Assembly (NCBI RefSeq): GCF_002979975.1
Contig: NZ_PCQD01000002.1
Location: 372,001 to 436,000 of the forward strand
Source: Pseudomonas sp. MYb185
Lineage (GTDB): Bacteria > Pseudomonadota > Gammaproteobacteria > Pseudomonadales > Pseudomonadaceae
Reading direction: 5' to 3'
Length of the DNA: 64,000 nucleotides
Every line of letters begins with the position of its first letter. Position 1 is the first letter of the stretch. The notes under the pieces are model-generated. The model saw nothing but the letters and a program-made list of their open reading frames with translations. It was not told the DNA's origin and ran no database searches. Shown here piece by piece: positions 36,122 through 45,291 of the stretch. The position numbers were made by a program, and so were the translations under genes.

Positions 36122-37174
36122 TCCCCTCAAGCACAACACCCCTTCCAACTCCAGCATCACCCGCTCCGGCTGCAGGCGGGTAAAACACAGCGGCAGCTCC
36201 TGGCGCAGGTCGAATTGCCGGGCATCGTCGGGGGTCGGCTCGTACTTGCACTTCTTGCTCATGCAGGGAGCACAGGGGAAGTCGCTGGCCAGATGCACCT
36301 GGCTCCGGCCGTAGGCGCCACTCCAACCAGGGTTGGTTGGCCCGAACAGGGATACCGTCGGCACATCCAGCGCCGCAGCCAGATGTCCCAGCCCGGTATC
36401 CACCGCCACGCAGGCGCGGGCGCCGGCGAGGATGCGGGCCATACCGGCCAGCGGTAGCCTGGGCAGCACCTGCACACCGGCAATACCTTGGGCGATACGC
36501 TCGGCCCGGGCCTTTTCCGCATCATTGCCCCACGGCAGCTTGACTTGGATGCCGCGTTCCACCGCCAGCTGCGCCAGTTGCTTCCAGTACAGCTCCGGCC
36601 AGTGCTTGGTAACCCAGGTGGTGCCGTGCAGGAACACGACATACCGCTCGGCGGCTTGCTCGCCGGCGAGATAGGCGCGGTTCACACCGTAATCCCCGGT
36701 CTCGGCGGGCACCTGATATCCCAACGCCTGGGCGAACAGTTGCCGCACCCGCTCCACCGCGTGTTGGCCCCAGGGCACGCTGAGAGGCTGATCATACCAA
36801 CGGCTGGCCAGCGGCTCGCGGACCGAGTGGCGATCCAGCCCAGCCACCGGCGTCTTGAGCCCAGTCGTCAGGAGTGCACTTTTCAGCAGTCCCTGGGCAT
36901 CGATGATCAGATCGTATTTGTGGGTTTTCAGACGCTGCCGGAAGCGGCGCCATTCACCACTGCGCAGAGTTTTCAGCGGATGCTTGCGCCAGCGGCGGAT
37001 GGCCACCGGTATCACCTCGGCAACGGCCGGATGCCACAATGGAATCTCCGCAAAACCCTCTTCCACCACCCAGTCGAAACTGATACCAGGTATTGCCGCC
37101 TGCGCATCGGTCAGTGCCGGCAGCGTATGGATGACATCGCCCATGGAGGACGTCTTGATCAACAGGACACGCAT
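36119..37174 (-). CDS. waaC: ADP-heptose:LPS heptosyltransferase I WaaC
   Basis: WaaC adds the first L,D-heptose to Kdo. The 351-aa GT9 enzyme opens MRVLLIKTSSMGDVIHTLPAL with the catalytic Asp region. It has LHGTTWVTKHWPELYW in the middle and the ADP-heptose site VAVDTGLGHLAAALDVPTVSLFGPTNPG near residue 260. It starts two bases after the waaF stop and so is co-transcribed with it. Its stop codon lies in the edge of a hairpin repeat. Confidence 0.95.
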   Translation of the reverse strand: MRVLLIKTSSMGDVIHTLPALTDAQAAIPGISFDWVVEEGFAEIPLWHPAVAEVIPVAIRRWRKHPLKTLRSGEWRRFRQRLKTHKYDLIIDAQGLLKSALLTTGLKTPVAGLDRHSVREPLASRWYDQPLSVPWGQHAVERVRQLFAQALGYQVPAETGDYGVNRAYLAGEQAAERYVVFLHGTTWVTKHWPELYWKQLAQLAVERGIQVKLPWGNDAEKARAERIAQGIAGVQVLPRLPLAGMARILAGARACVAVDTGLGHLAAALDVPTVSLFGPTNPGWSGAYGRSQVHLASDFPCAPCMSKKCKYEPTPDDARQFDLRQELPLCFTRLQPERVMLELEGVLCLRG

Positions 37175-37176
37175 GG

Positions 37177-38223
37177 TCAGACCGGCAGGGGATCGGCCAG
37201 CGGATCGCCGACCAATCGATCCAGCGCGTCGATCACCCGTTGCGGTTCCAGGTCACGCAGGCAGTTGTAGTGGCCGAAGCGGCAGGTACGATCGAAGCAG
37301 GGACTGCAATCGAGCCCCAGTCGTACTACCTCGACCTGTTCGGCAAGGGGCGGCGTGAAGTCCGGCGAGGTCGAGCCATAGACTGCCACCAGTGGACGGT
37401 TCAGCGCAGCGGCGACATGCATGAGCCCTGAGTCGTTGCTGACCACCGCCGTGGCGCATGACAGCAGGTCGATGGCCTCGGCAAGGCTGGTTTCCCCGGC
37501 CAGGTTGGTCGACTCCTCGCGCAGCCCGGGACGCAGCCGTTCGCGAATCTGTTCGCCCACCGGGTGGTCGTTCTTCGAACCGAACAACCAGACCTGCCAG
37601 CCCTGACGCACCTTCTGGTCCGCTACCGCCGCGTAATGCTCGGACGGCCAGCGCTTGGCCTCGCCGAACTCCGCACCGGGACACAGCGCCAGTACCGGTC
37701 GATCCAGTTCCAGGCCAAAACGTGCCAGTGCCGTCTCACGACTGGCCGACTCGATCTGCAGGGTAGGCCGTGGATAGGGTCGCGTCAGCTGATGCTCCGG
37801 CTCCCAGGCCAGCGCCATGAAGCGCTCGATCATCAGTGGATACTGGCTCTTGTCGAGCACGCGGATATCGTTCAGCAGACCGTAGCGCATTTCGCCGCGC
37901 CAGCCGGTGCGCTGGGCGATCCCCGCAAAAAACGGCACCAGGGCCGATTTCAGGGAATTGGGCAGCAGGATGGCCTGATCGTACTGACCGGCCAGACTCT
38001 TGCCGATACGCCAGCGACTGGCGATATCCAGCACGCCGTGCCCCAGCGGGAAGCTCAGCGCCTGGTTGACCTCGGGCATGCGCTCGAGGATCGGCCGGCT
38101 CCACTCTGGGGCCAGCACATCGATGACACAGTCCGGGCCGTGACGCAGTTTCAGGCAGGCAAACAAGGTTTGCGCCATGACCATGTCACCGACCCAGCTG
38201 GGACCGATAATCAGAATTCTCAT
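37177..38223 (-). CDS. waaF: ADP-heptose:LPS heptosyltransferase II WaaF
   Basis: WaaF adds the second heptose of the inner core. The 348-aa GT9 protein starts MRILIIGPSWVGDMVMAQTLF. It has LALCPGAEFGEAKRWPSEHYAAVA and the donor site VVSNDSGLMHVAAALNRPLVAVYGSTSPDF. The ATG at 38223 with GAGG upstream is preferred over a TTG one codon earlier. It is the first gene of the waaF-waaC unit; a 123-bp repeat element separates it from ilvE. Confidence 0.95.
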   Translation of the reverse strand: MRILIIGPSWVGDMVMAQTLFACLKLRHGPDCVIDVLAPEWSRPILERMPEVNQALSFPLGHGVLDIASRWRIGKSLAGQYDQAILLPNSLKSALVPFFAGIAQRTGWRGEMRYGLLNDIRVLDKSQYPLMIERFMALAWEPEHQLTRPYPRPTLQIESASRETALARFGLELDRPVLALCPGAEFGEAKRWPSEHYAAVADQKVRQGWQVWLFGSKNDHPVGEQIRERLRPGLREESTNLAGETSLAEAIDLLSCATAVVSNDSGLMHVAAALNRPLVAVYGSTSPDFTPPLAEQVEVVRLGLDCSPCFDRTCRFGHYNCLRDLEPQRVIDALDRLVGDPLADPLPV

Positions 38224-38240
38224 CAAGCCTCACATCCTAT

Positions 38241-38363
38241 CGTCATTGCGAGGTGCAGGGGGCGGCCGTCCGCCGACGTGGCAATCCATGCACTGGACGT
38301 TGCCGGCCAGCACTGGATGGCCCGCCCCGTGGATTGCCACACCCCCTTGGGCTCGCAATGACG
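38241..38363. repeat. Dispersed repeat with CGTCATTGCGAG terminal inverted repeats, copy 1
   Basis: CGTCATTGCGAG (38241-38252) and CTCGCAATGACG (38352-38363) are perfect 12-bp terminal inverted repeats around a GC-rich core with GGCAATCC and GGATTGCC as inner arms. Two half copies of the same element lie at 53994-54150. Such elements are common in many bacteria and encode no protein. This copy fills the ilvE-waaF gap. Confidence 0.8.
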
Positions 38364-38379
38364 GTATTCAGCTTTCAGC

Positions 38380-39303
38380 TCACTTGACCGGCGTCAGCCA
38401 TTCGCGATACGCGCTGTTCTTGCCATTGACCAGATCAAAGTAGGCCTTCTGCAGTTTCTCGGTAACCGGGCCACGGCGACCGGCACCAATCTGCCGGCAG
38501 TCCACTTCGCGAATCGGCGTCACTTCCGCTGCGGTGCCAGTGAAGAAGGCCTCGTCAGCGATGTACACCTCGTCGCGGGTGATACGCTTCTCGACCACCG
38601 GAATACCCATTTCCCCGGCCAGGGTCAGCACGGTAGCGCGGGTGATGCCGTTCAGGCACGCGGTCACTTCCGGGGTATAGATGATGCCGTTCTTGACGAT
38701 GAACACGTTCTCGCCGGAACCTTCGGCCACATAACCTTCCGGGTCCAGCAGCAGTGCCTCGTCGGCACCGGCCGATACCGCTTCCTGCAGGGCCAGCATG
38801 GAGTTCATGTAGGCGCCGCTGGATTTGGCCCGGGTCATGGTGATGTTGACGTGGTGGCGGGTGAACGAGCTGGTACGGATGCGAATGCCCTGCTCCAGCG
38901 CTTCTTCGCCCATATAGGCGCCCCAGTACCAGGCCGCGATCACGACATGAACCCGGAGGTTGTCAGCGCGAATGCCCATGCCTTCCGAACCGTAGAATGC
39001 CAGCGGGCGGATATAGGCGGTTTCCAGATTGTTCTCACGCACCGCGGCACGGCACGCTTCGTTGATTTCTTCCTTGGTGTAGGGAATCTTCATGCCCATG
39101 ATGTGGGCGGAATCGAACAGGCGGTCCGTGTGCGCCTGCAGACGGAAGATGGCAGTGCCCTGATCGGTGTTGTAGGCGCGAACACCCTCGAACACGCCCA
39201 TGCCGTAGTGCAGCGAGTGGGTCAATACGTGGACGTTGGCCTCGCGCCACGGCACCATTTTCCCATCAAACCAGATAACACCATCACGATCAGCCATCGA
39301 CAT
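38380..39303 (-). CDS. ilvE: Branched-chain amino acid aminotransferase IlvE
   Basis: IlvE catalyses the last step of leucine, isoleucine and valine synthesis. The 307-aa class IV PLP enzyme has HSLHYGMGVFEGVRAY, IRPLAFYGSEGMG, the PLP lysine region NITMTRAKSSGAYMNSMLA, YVAEGSGENVFIVKNG and FFTGTAAEVTPIREVD. The start MSMADRDG gives the usual length, with GGAG nine bases upstream. It stands between glnE and waaF on the same strand, as in P. aeruginosa. Confidence 0.96.
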   Translation of the reverse strand: MSMADRDGVIWFDGKMVPWREANVHVLTHSLHYGMGVFEGVRAYNTDQGTAIFRLQAHTDRLFDSAHIMGMKIPYTKEEINEACRAAVRENNLETAYIRPLAFYGSEGMGIRADNLRVHVVIAAWYWGAYMGEEALEQGIRIRTSSFTRHHVNITMTRAKSSGAYMNSMLALQEAVSAGADEALLLDPEGYVAEGSGENVFIVKNGIIYTPEVTACLNGITRATVLTLAGEMGIPVVEKRITRDEVYIADEAFFTGTAAEVTPIREVDCRQIGAGRRGPVTEKLQKAYFDLVNGKNSAYREWLTPVK

Positions 39304-39438
39304 AACAACCAGCTCCATTCATAGATCTATCTACTAGGTTCAGGTGCTCCGCCAGCCCACGGTCGCGTGGCTGGCCAGACGGAGCTTGCCCGTTGCGTTC
39401 TGGCCTGATCATGCCTGCCGAAAGATTCTCAAGGTCAT

Positions 39439-42381
39439 TCAGGCATCCACGACGTCCGGTAGCCACTGCTGCCAGAGTCGGATGATGTCATGTCGGTAGT
39501 CATGAAACTGGTCGCCAGGTGTTTTCCCCGGCTGCTTTTGCAAAGCCAGGCGATGGGCTACTGCTCGGTAGGCCTTGTAAGCCTCCTGCACACGCTGAAC
39601 GTCCTCACCGGCGATCAATCCGGCGTCACGCAGCCCGTCCAATATTCTGATGTTATCCGTAAAGCGCAGCAACTCTGGGTACCGGCACGACCAGGCCAGA
39701 ACCGCATATTGCACCATAAATTCGATATCGACGATACCTCCGGCGTCGTGCTTGAGATCAAACTGCGCCTCGGCGGTAAAGGCAGACTCGTCGAAACCGG
39801 CCCGTGTGGCTTGCGTGGCAAGATTGTCGCGCATCTTCTGGCGCATGTTCAGCACCTCCTGGCGCAACACCTGCTCATCCCGCTCGCGCCCCAGCACTGC
39901 CGCGCGCAGGGCATTGAAGCGATCGCTCAACTGCCCGCAGCCGGCCAGCGGACGTGCCCGCACCAGCGCCTGATGCTCCCAGGTCCAGGCCTTCTCCTGC
40001 TGATAGCGGGCAAAGGCCTCCAGCGACGTGACCAGCAGACCGGAATCACCCGAGGGGCGCAGGCGCATGTCCACGTCGTACAGCACACCGGAGGTGGTCT
40101 GGGTATTGAGCATATGGATGATGCGCTGCCCCAGCCGGGTATAGAAGCGCCCACCATCCAGCGGACGCGGACCATCGGTTTCCGCCTCGGTATCGCCGTC
40201 ATGGATGAATACCAGGTCCAGATCGGAGCCGTGCCCGAGTTCGATCCCGCCAACCTTGCCATAACCGACGATGATGAAATCCAGCTCGCAGGGACTGCCA
40301 TCATGCCGCCGCGGTAGCCCATGGCGCCGGACCATGTCGCGCCAGGCCAGCTGCAGCACCTGCTGCAGGATCGCCTCGGCGATCCAGGTCAGGTAATCGC
40401 TGACCTTCATCAGCGGCAGGCTGCCGGCGACTTCCGAGGCTGCCACGCGCAGCGTGTGGGCACGCTTGAAATAGCGCAACACCTCCATCTGCTGCTCCAG
40501 GTCATCCTCGGGAATACGCAGCAACTGCTGGCGCAGCTCGTCCAGCAGTTCGCCGGTTTCCGGCGGACGGTACAGGCGACCGGCATTCAGCAGCTCATCG
40601 AGCACTACCGGATAGCGGGCGATCTGCTCGGCAAGCAACGGGCTGGCCGCGCACAACACCAGCAACTCGTGCAGCGCACCGGGATTTTCCGTCAGCAGCA
40701 CCAGATAGGCCGAGCGCCGTGCCACCGCTTCCACCAGCGGCATCACCCGCTCCAGCGCCAGATCCGGGTCTTCCTGCTCACAGGCCATGCCCAGCAGGCG
40801 CGGCAGGAATACATCCAGGCGTTCACGACCCATGCGCTGCATGGCGCGCACGCGGCCGGAGCGCATGAGGTTCTGCAGCAGATTCCAGGCCCGCTCCGGA
40901 TCCTTGAAGCCGCCTTCGGCCAATTGCTCCCGGGCCTGCTCCGGCTCGGGGAAGCCCGCCAGCAACGTCATCCATTCCGCATAGGGTGCCTGTGGCTGAT
41001 CCTCATCCTCATCCGGGTCGGCAATCACGCCGGCAAAATGCCGCGCCACCCGGCTGCGCTGTAGCTCCAACTGGCGACGAAACTCATCCCAACTGTCGAA
41101 ACCCATGATCAACGCCACCCGGGCCTGACCCAGCATGTCGGTCGGCAGCATCTGCGTCTGACGGTCATCGATGGCCTGCAGCGCATGCTCGGTATCGCGC
41201 AGGAAGAGATAGGCCCCCTTGAGTTCGTCCACCGCCTCATCGGGCAGATAGACATTGGTCGCCAGCACATCCAGCACCGCCAGGATCGGTCGCTGCTGCA
41301 GGCTACGATCACGCCCCCCGTGGATCAGCTGGAACGCCTGGCCGATGAATTCCACCTCGCGAATGCCACCCGAGCCCAGCTTGACATTGTCCTGCAGCCC
41401 CTTGCGCTGCACCTCACGCTGGATCAGTTGCTTGAGATTGCGCAGCGCCTCGATGGCGGCGAAATCCAGATAGCGCCGGTAGACGAAGGGCTTGAGCAGC
41501 CCGAGCAGCTCGGCGCCGGCACGCTGGTCACCGGCGACCACCCGCGCCTTGATCATGGCGTAGCGCTCCCAGTCCCGGCCCTGGCTCTGGTAGTACTGCT
41601 CCAGTGCATTGAAGCTGAACACCAGCGCGCCACTGTCGCCATAGGGCCGCAGGCGCATGTCCACGCGGAACACGAAGCCGTCGACGGTGACCTCATCGAG
41701 CAGCTTGATCAGGCGCTGTCCTGCCCGGGTGAAGAATTCCTGGTTAGAGAGGCTGCGCCGCTCGCCCTGGGTTTCCCCCTGGGCCGGAAAAGCGAAGATC
41801 AGATCGATATCCGAGGACAGATTCAGCTCCTGCGCGCCGAGCTTGCCCATGCCCAGCACCACCATGTGCTGCTGCTCACCGGCATGGCTCAAAGGCGTAC
41901 CGAAACTGCTGGCCAGCTCCCGATAGACCCATTGGTAGGCCTGCTCCAGACAGGCATCGGCCATGTCCGACAGATCCCGGGTAGTTTCCATGGTCGGCGC
42001 CTGCCGAGTCAGGTCACGCCAGATGATGCGCACCTGGTGCTGCTGGCGGAAACGCCGCAGCCGCTGCGCCAACTGCTCCTCAGTCGCGGCATCGGCCAGC
42101 GCCTGGGCCAGCAGGCTGGCCATCTCGCCAGCGGCCAGCGAGCGCCACAGCCGTCCATCCTCCGTCAGTCGCCAGGCCATGCCGGGGTCACGGCGCAATT
42201 GCTCGGCGACGAAGTCGCTGCCGGCCAATACCTGTTGCAGCTCTCCCATGAAGGCATCGCCCAACTGTCCCAGGCGGGATTCCAACCCTGCCTCATGTAC
42301 TGCGCCAAGCCACTGCGCCAGGTGGTGGTCCACGACGGTGCGGAGTGCGGTGGGCAAAGTGGCGGGCAATGAAAAAGACAT
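39439..42381 (-). CDS. glnE: Bifunctional glutamine synthetase adenylyltransferase/adenylyl-removing enzyme GlnE
   Basis: GlnE switches glutamine synthetase off and on by adding or removing AMP in response to PII. The 980-aa protein is full length. The N-terminal removing domain holds MGKLGAQELNLSSDIDLIF near residues 174-192, and the C-terminal adding domain holds YGKVGGIELGHGSDLDLVF near residue 700. Each has the nucleotidyltransferase GS-DxD metal site. AGGATAG precedes the ATG. It is divergent from aceE across a 247-bp regulatory region. Confidence 0.96.
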   Translation of the reverse strand: MSFSLPATLPTALRTVVDHHLAQWLGAVHEAGLESRLGQLGDAFMGELQQVLAGSDFVAEQLRRDPGMAWRLTEDGRLWRSLAAGEMASLLAQALADAATEEQLAQRLRRFRQQHQVRIIWRDLTRQAPTMETTRDLSDMADACLEQAYQWVYRELASSFGTPLSHAGEQQHMVVLGMGKLGAQELNLSSDIDLIFAFPAQGETQGERRSLSNQEFFTRAGQRLIKLLDEVTVDGFVFRVDMRLRPYGDSGALVFSFNALEQYYQSQGRDWERYAMIKARVVAGDQRAGAELLGLLKPFVYRRYLDFAAIEALRNLKQLIQREVQRKGLQDNVKLGSGGIREVEFIGQAFQLIHGGRDRSLQQRPILAVLDVLATNVYLPDEAVDELKGAYLFLRDTEHALQAIDDRQTQMLPTDMLGQARVALIMGFDSWDEFRRQLELQRSRVARHFAGVIADPDEDEDQPQAPYAEWMTLLAGFPEPEQAREQLAEGGFKDPERAWNLLQNLMRSGRVRAMQRMGRERLDVFLPRLLGMACEQEDPDLALERVMPLVEAVARRSAYLVLLTENPGALHELLVLCAASPLLAEQIARYPVVLDELLNAGRLYRPPETGELLDELRQQLLRIPEDDLEQQMEVLRYFKRAHTLRVAASEVAGSLPLMKVSDYLTWIAEAILQQVLQLAWRDMVRRHGLPRRHDGSPCELDFIIVGYGKVGGIELGHGSDLDLVFIHDGDTEAETDGPRPLDGGRFYTRLGQRIIHMLNTQTTSGVLYDVDMRLRPSGDSGLLVTSLEAFARYQQEKAWTWEHQALVRARPLAGCGQLSDRFNALRAAVLGRERDEQVLRQEVLNMRQKMRDNLATQATRAGFDESAFTAEAQFDLKHDAGGIVDIEFMVQYAVLAWSCRYPELLRFTDNIRILDGLRDAGLIAGEDVQRVQEAYKAYRAVAHRLALQKQPGKTPGDQFHDYRHDIIRLWQQWLPDVVDA

Positions 42382-42457
42382 GGTCTATCCTGATTACATC
42401 CAAAGGATGCAGATTGCCATGCTCGGGCCACATGGAAAAGCCTGAAACAAAAAAACC

Positions 42458-42533
42458 CCGGTCCGCATGTAGTTTCACTACAGAAAAGCAAATGACCGGA
42501 TGGTTTTATTGCTTCAAATGTAGTAAAACTACA
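42458..42533. promoter_or_regulatory. Twin 15-bp palindromic operators between glnE and aceE
   Basis: TGTAGT-TTC-ACTACA (42468-42482) and TGTAGT-AAA-ACTACA (42519-42533) are two perfect 6+6 palindromes with 3-bp centres. Their centres are 51 bp apart, about five DNA turns, so two dimers would sit on one face. The first is also enclosed by CCGGTC (42458-42463) and GACCGG (42494-42499). The half-site arrangement looks like a GntR/FadR-type operator, but I cannot name the regulator. Control of aceEF by pyruvate or a similar signal is inferred. Confidence 0.7.
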
Positions 42534-42628
42534 CGCACCGTTGACCATTGCATTCCCGAGCCCATACCACCACGCTCTGACAATGCGATTGTTTTTTACC
42601 CTGGGACCCACAAGGTCTGGAGAACAAT

Positions 42629-45280
42629 ATGAAGCATGAAGATATCGATCCACTCGAAACCCAGGAATGGCTCGATGCCCTGGAGTCCGTTCTCGATAAC
42701 GAAGGCGAGGATCGGGCGGAATATCTGATTCAACGCATGGGTGAACTGGCCAGCCGCAGCGGTACGCACCTGCCCTATGCGATCACCACGCCTTACCGCA
42801 ACACCATCCCGGTCACCCACGAAGCGGTGATGCCTGGCGACCTGTTCATGGAGCGCCGCATCCGCTCGATGGTACGCTGGAACGCACTGGCCATGGTCAT
42901 GCGCGCCAACCTGCAGGATCCGGACCTGGGTGGCCACATTTCCACCTTCGCCTCCAGCGCCACGCTGTACGATATCGGTTTCAACTACTTCTTCAAGGCT
43001 CCCACCGAGGAACACGGCGGTGACCTGGTCTTCTTCCAGGGTCACGCCTCACCGGGCATCTACGCCCGCGCGTTCCTCGAAGGTCGCATCAGCGAAGAGC
43101 AGATGACCAACTACCGCCAGGAAGTGGACGGCAACGGCCTGTCCTCCTATCCGCACCCCTGGTTGATGCCCGATTTCTGGCAGTTCCCTACCGTATCCAT
43201 GGGTCTGGGTCCGATCCAGGCGATCTACCAGGCGCGCTTCATGAAGTACCTGGAAAGCCGCGGCTTCATCGAGCCGGGCAAACAGAAGGTCTGGTGCTTC
43301 CTGGGTGACGGCGAGTGTGACGAGCCGGAATCCCTCGGCGCCATCTCGCTGGCTGGCCGTGAGAAACTCGACAACCTGATCTTCGTCATCAACTGCAACC
43401 TGCAGCGCCTCGACGGGCCGGTACGCGGTAACGGCAAGATCATTCAGGAGCTGGAAGGCAGCTTCCGCGGCGCCGACTGGAACGTGATCAAGGTCATCTG
43501 GGGCCGTCTGTGGGATCCGCTGCTGTCCCGTGATGTCGACGGCCTGCTGCAGAAGCGCATGGAAGACGCCGTGGACGGCGACTACCAGAACTACAAGGCC
43601 AACGACGGCGCCTACGTGCGCGAACATTTCTTCGGTGCCCGCCCGGAACTGAAGAAGATGGTCGAGAACATGTCCGACGAGGAGATCTGGAAGCTCAACC
43701 GGGGCGGCCACGATCCCTACAAGGTCTACGCTGCCTACCATGCGGCGACCAATCACAAGGGCCAGCCCAGTGTCATCCTGGCCAAGACCATCAAGGGCTA
43801 CGGCACCGGCGCCAGCCAGGGCCAGAACATCGCCCACAACACCAAGAAGGTCGACATCGACAGCCTGCGCAAATTCCGCGACAGCTTCGGTATCCCGATC
43901 AGCGACGACAACCTGGAACACCTGCCGTTCTACCGTCCGGAAGAAGGCAGCCCCGAGTACAAGTACCTGCACTCGCGCCGCGAAGCACTGGGCGGCTACA
44001 TGCCGCAGCGCCGCACCTCCAGCACACCGATTCCGATCCCGCCGCTGGAGACCCTCAAGTCCATCCTCGACGGTACCGGCGAGCGCGAAATCTCCACTAC
44101 CATGGCCTTCGTGCGCATCCTCGCACAACTGCTGAAGGACAAGGAGCTGGGCCAGCGTATCGTACCGATCGTTCCCGACGAAGCCCGTACCTTCGGTATG
44201 GAAGGCATGTTCCGTCAGTTGGGCATCTACTCCTCGGTCGGTCAGTTGTACGACCCGGTCGACAAGGACCAGGTGATGTTCTACCGCGAGGACAAGAAAG
44301 GCCAGATCCTCGAGGAAGGCATCACCGAGGCTGGCGGCATGTCCAGCTGGATCGCCGCGGCCACCGCCTACAGCACCTACAACCAGCCGATGCTGCCGTT
44401 CTACATTTTCTACTCGATGTTCGGCTTCCAGCGTATCGGTGACCTGGCCTGGGCCGCTGGCGACAGCCGCGCCAAGGGCTTCCTGGTAGGCGGCACCGCT
44501 GGTCGCACCACCCTGAACGGTGAAGGTCTGCAGCACGAGGACGGTCACAGCCACATCCTGGCCTCGACCATTCCCAACTGCCGCACCTACGACCCCACCT
44601 ACGGCTACGAGCTGGCGGTGATCATTCGCGAAGGCTCGCGCCGGATGATGGAAGAGCAGGAAAACATCTTCTATTACCTGACCGTGATGAACGAAGCCTA
44701 CGCCCAGCCGGCCATGCCCGAAGGCGTGGAAGAAGGCATCATCCGCGGCATGTATCTGCTCGAAGAAGCCAAGGAAAAAGGCAAGCAGCACGTCCAGCTG
44801 ATGGGCAGCGGCACCATCCTGCGTGAAGTACGCGAAGCGGCCGCCATCCTGCAGAAAAACTACGGTATCAGCGCCGACATCTGGAGCGTCACCAGCTTCA
44901 ACGAGCTGCGCCGTGACGGCCTGGACGTCGAGCGCTGGAATCGCCTGCACCCGACCGACACGCCACGCCTGACCTACGTCGAGCAGAACCTGGCTGAACG
45001 CAGCGGACCGGTGATTGCCGCCACCGACTACATGAAGCTGTATGCCGAGCAGATCCGCCAGTGGGTGCCGGGCAACTTCAAGGCGCTGGGCACCGACGGC
45101 TTCGGCCGCAGCGACACCCGTCGCAAGCTGCGTGACTTCTTCGAAGTCGACCGCCGCTGGGTCGCCTATACCGCCCTGGCCGCACTGGTCGAGAACGGTG
45201 AGCTGCAGCCCGAGGTGCTGATCGAAGCGCAGGCCACCTTCGGCCTGAACCCGAACAAAGCCAACCCGCTGGATTGCTGA
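42629..45280 (+). CDS. aceE: Pyruvate dehydrogenase E1 component AceE
   Basis: AceE decarboxylates pyruvate with thiamine diphosphate and passes the acetyl group to AceF. The 883-aa homodimeric type E1 is full length. The thiamine diphosphate motif is WCFLGDGECDEPESLGAISLAGREKLDNLIFVINCN near residues 225-260. YFFKAPTEEHGGDLVFFQGHASPGIYARAFLEGR lies near residue 115, and a transketolase-like central domain is present (FGMEGMFRQLGIYS, GGTAGRTTLNGEGLQHEDGHS). GGAGAAC precedes the ATG. It is followed after 11 bases by aceF. Confidence 0.97.
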   Translation: MKHEDIDPLETQEWLDALESVLDNEGEDRAEYLIQRMGELASRSGTHLPYAITTPYRNTIPVTHEAVMPGDLFMERRIRSMVRWNALAMVMRANLQDPDLGGHISTFASSATLYDIGFNYFFKAPTEEHGGDLVFFQGHASPGIYARAFLEGRISEEQMTNYRQEVDGNGLSSYPHPWLMPDFWQFPTVSMGLGPIQAIYQARFMKYLESRGFIEPGKQKVWCFLGDGECDEPESLGAISLAGREKLDNLIFVINCNLQRLDGPVRGNGKIIQELEGSFRGADWNVIKVIWGRLWDPLLSRDVDGLLQKRMEDAVDGDYQNYKANDGAYVREHFFGARPELKKMVENMSDEEIWKLNRGGHDPYKVYAAYHAATNHKGQPSVILAKTIKGYGTGASQGQNIAHNTKKVDIDSLRKFRDSFGIPISDDNLEHLPFYRPEEGSPEYKYLHSRREALGGYMPQRRTSSTPIPIPPLETLKSILDGTGEREISTTMAFVRILAQLLKDKELGQRIVPIVPDEARTFGMEGMFRQLGIYSSVGQLYDPVDKDQVMFYREDKKGQILEEGITEAGGMSSWIAAATAYSTYNQPMLPFYIFYSMFGFQRIGDLAWAAGDSRAKGFLVGGTAGRTTLNGEGLQHEDGHSHILASTIPNCRTYDPTYGYELAVIIREGSRRMMEEQENIFYYLTVMNEAYAQPAMPEGVEEGIIRGMYLLEEAKEKGKQHVQLMGSGTILREVREAAAILQKNYGISADIWSVTSFNELRRDGLDVERWNRLHPTDTPRLTYVEQNLAERSGPVIAATDYMKLYAEQIRQWVPGNFKALGTDGFGRSDTRRKLRDFFEVDRRWVAYTALAALVENGELQPEVLIEAQATFGLNPNKANPLDC

Positions 45281-45291
45281 GGAGAGATACC

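Noticed and set aside
43049-44950. 633-codon ORF opposite aceE
   Set aside because: Antisense shadow of aceE, with no recognisable domain and no ribosome site.
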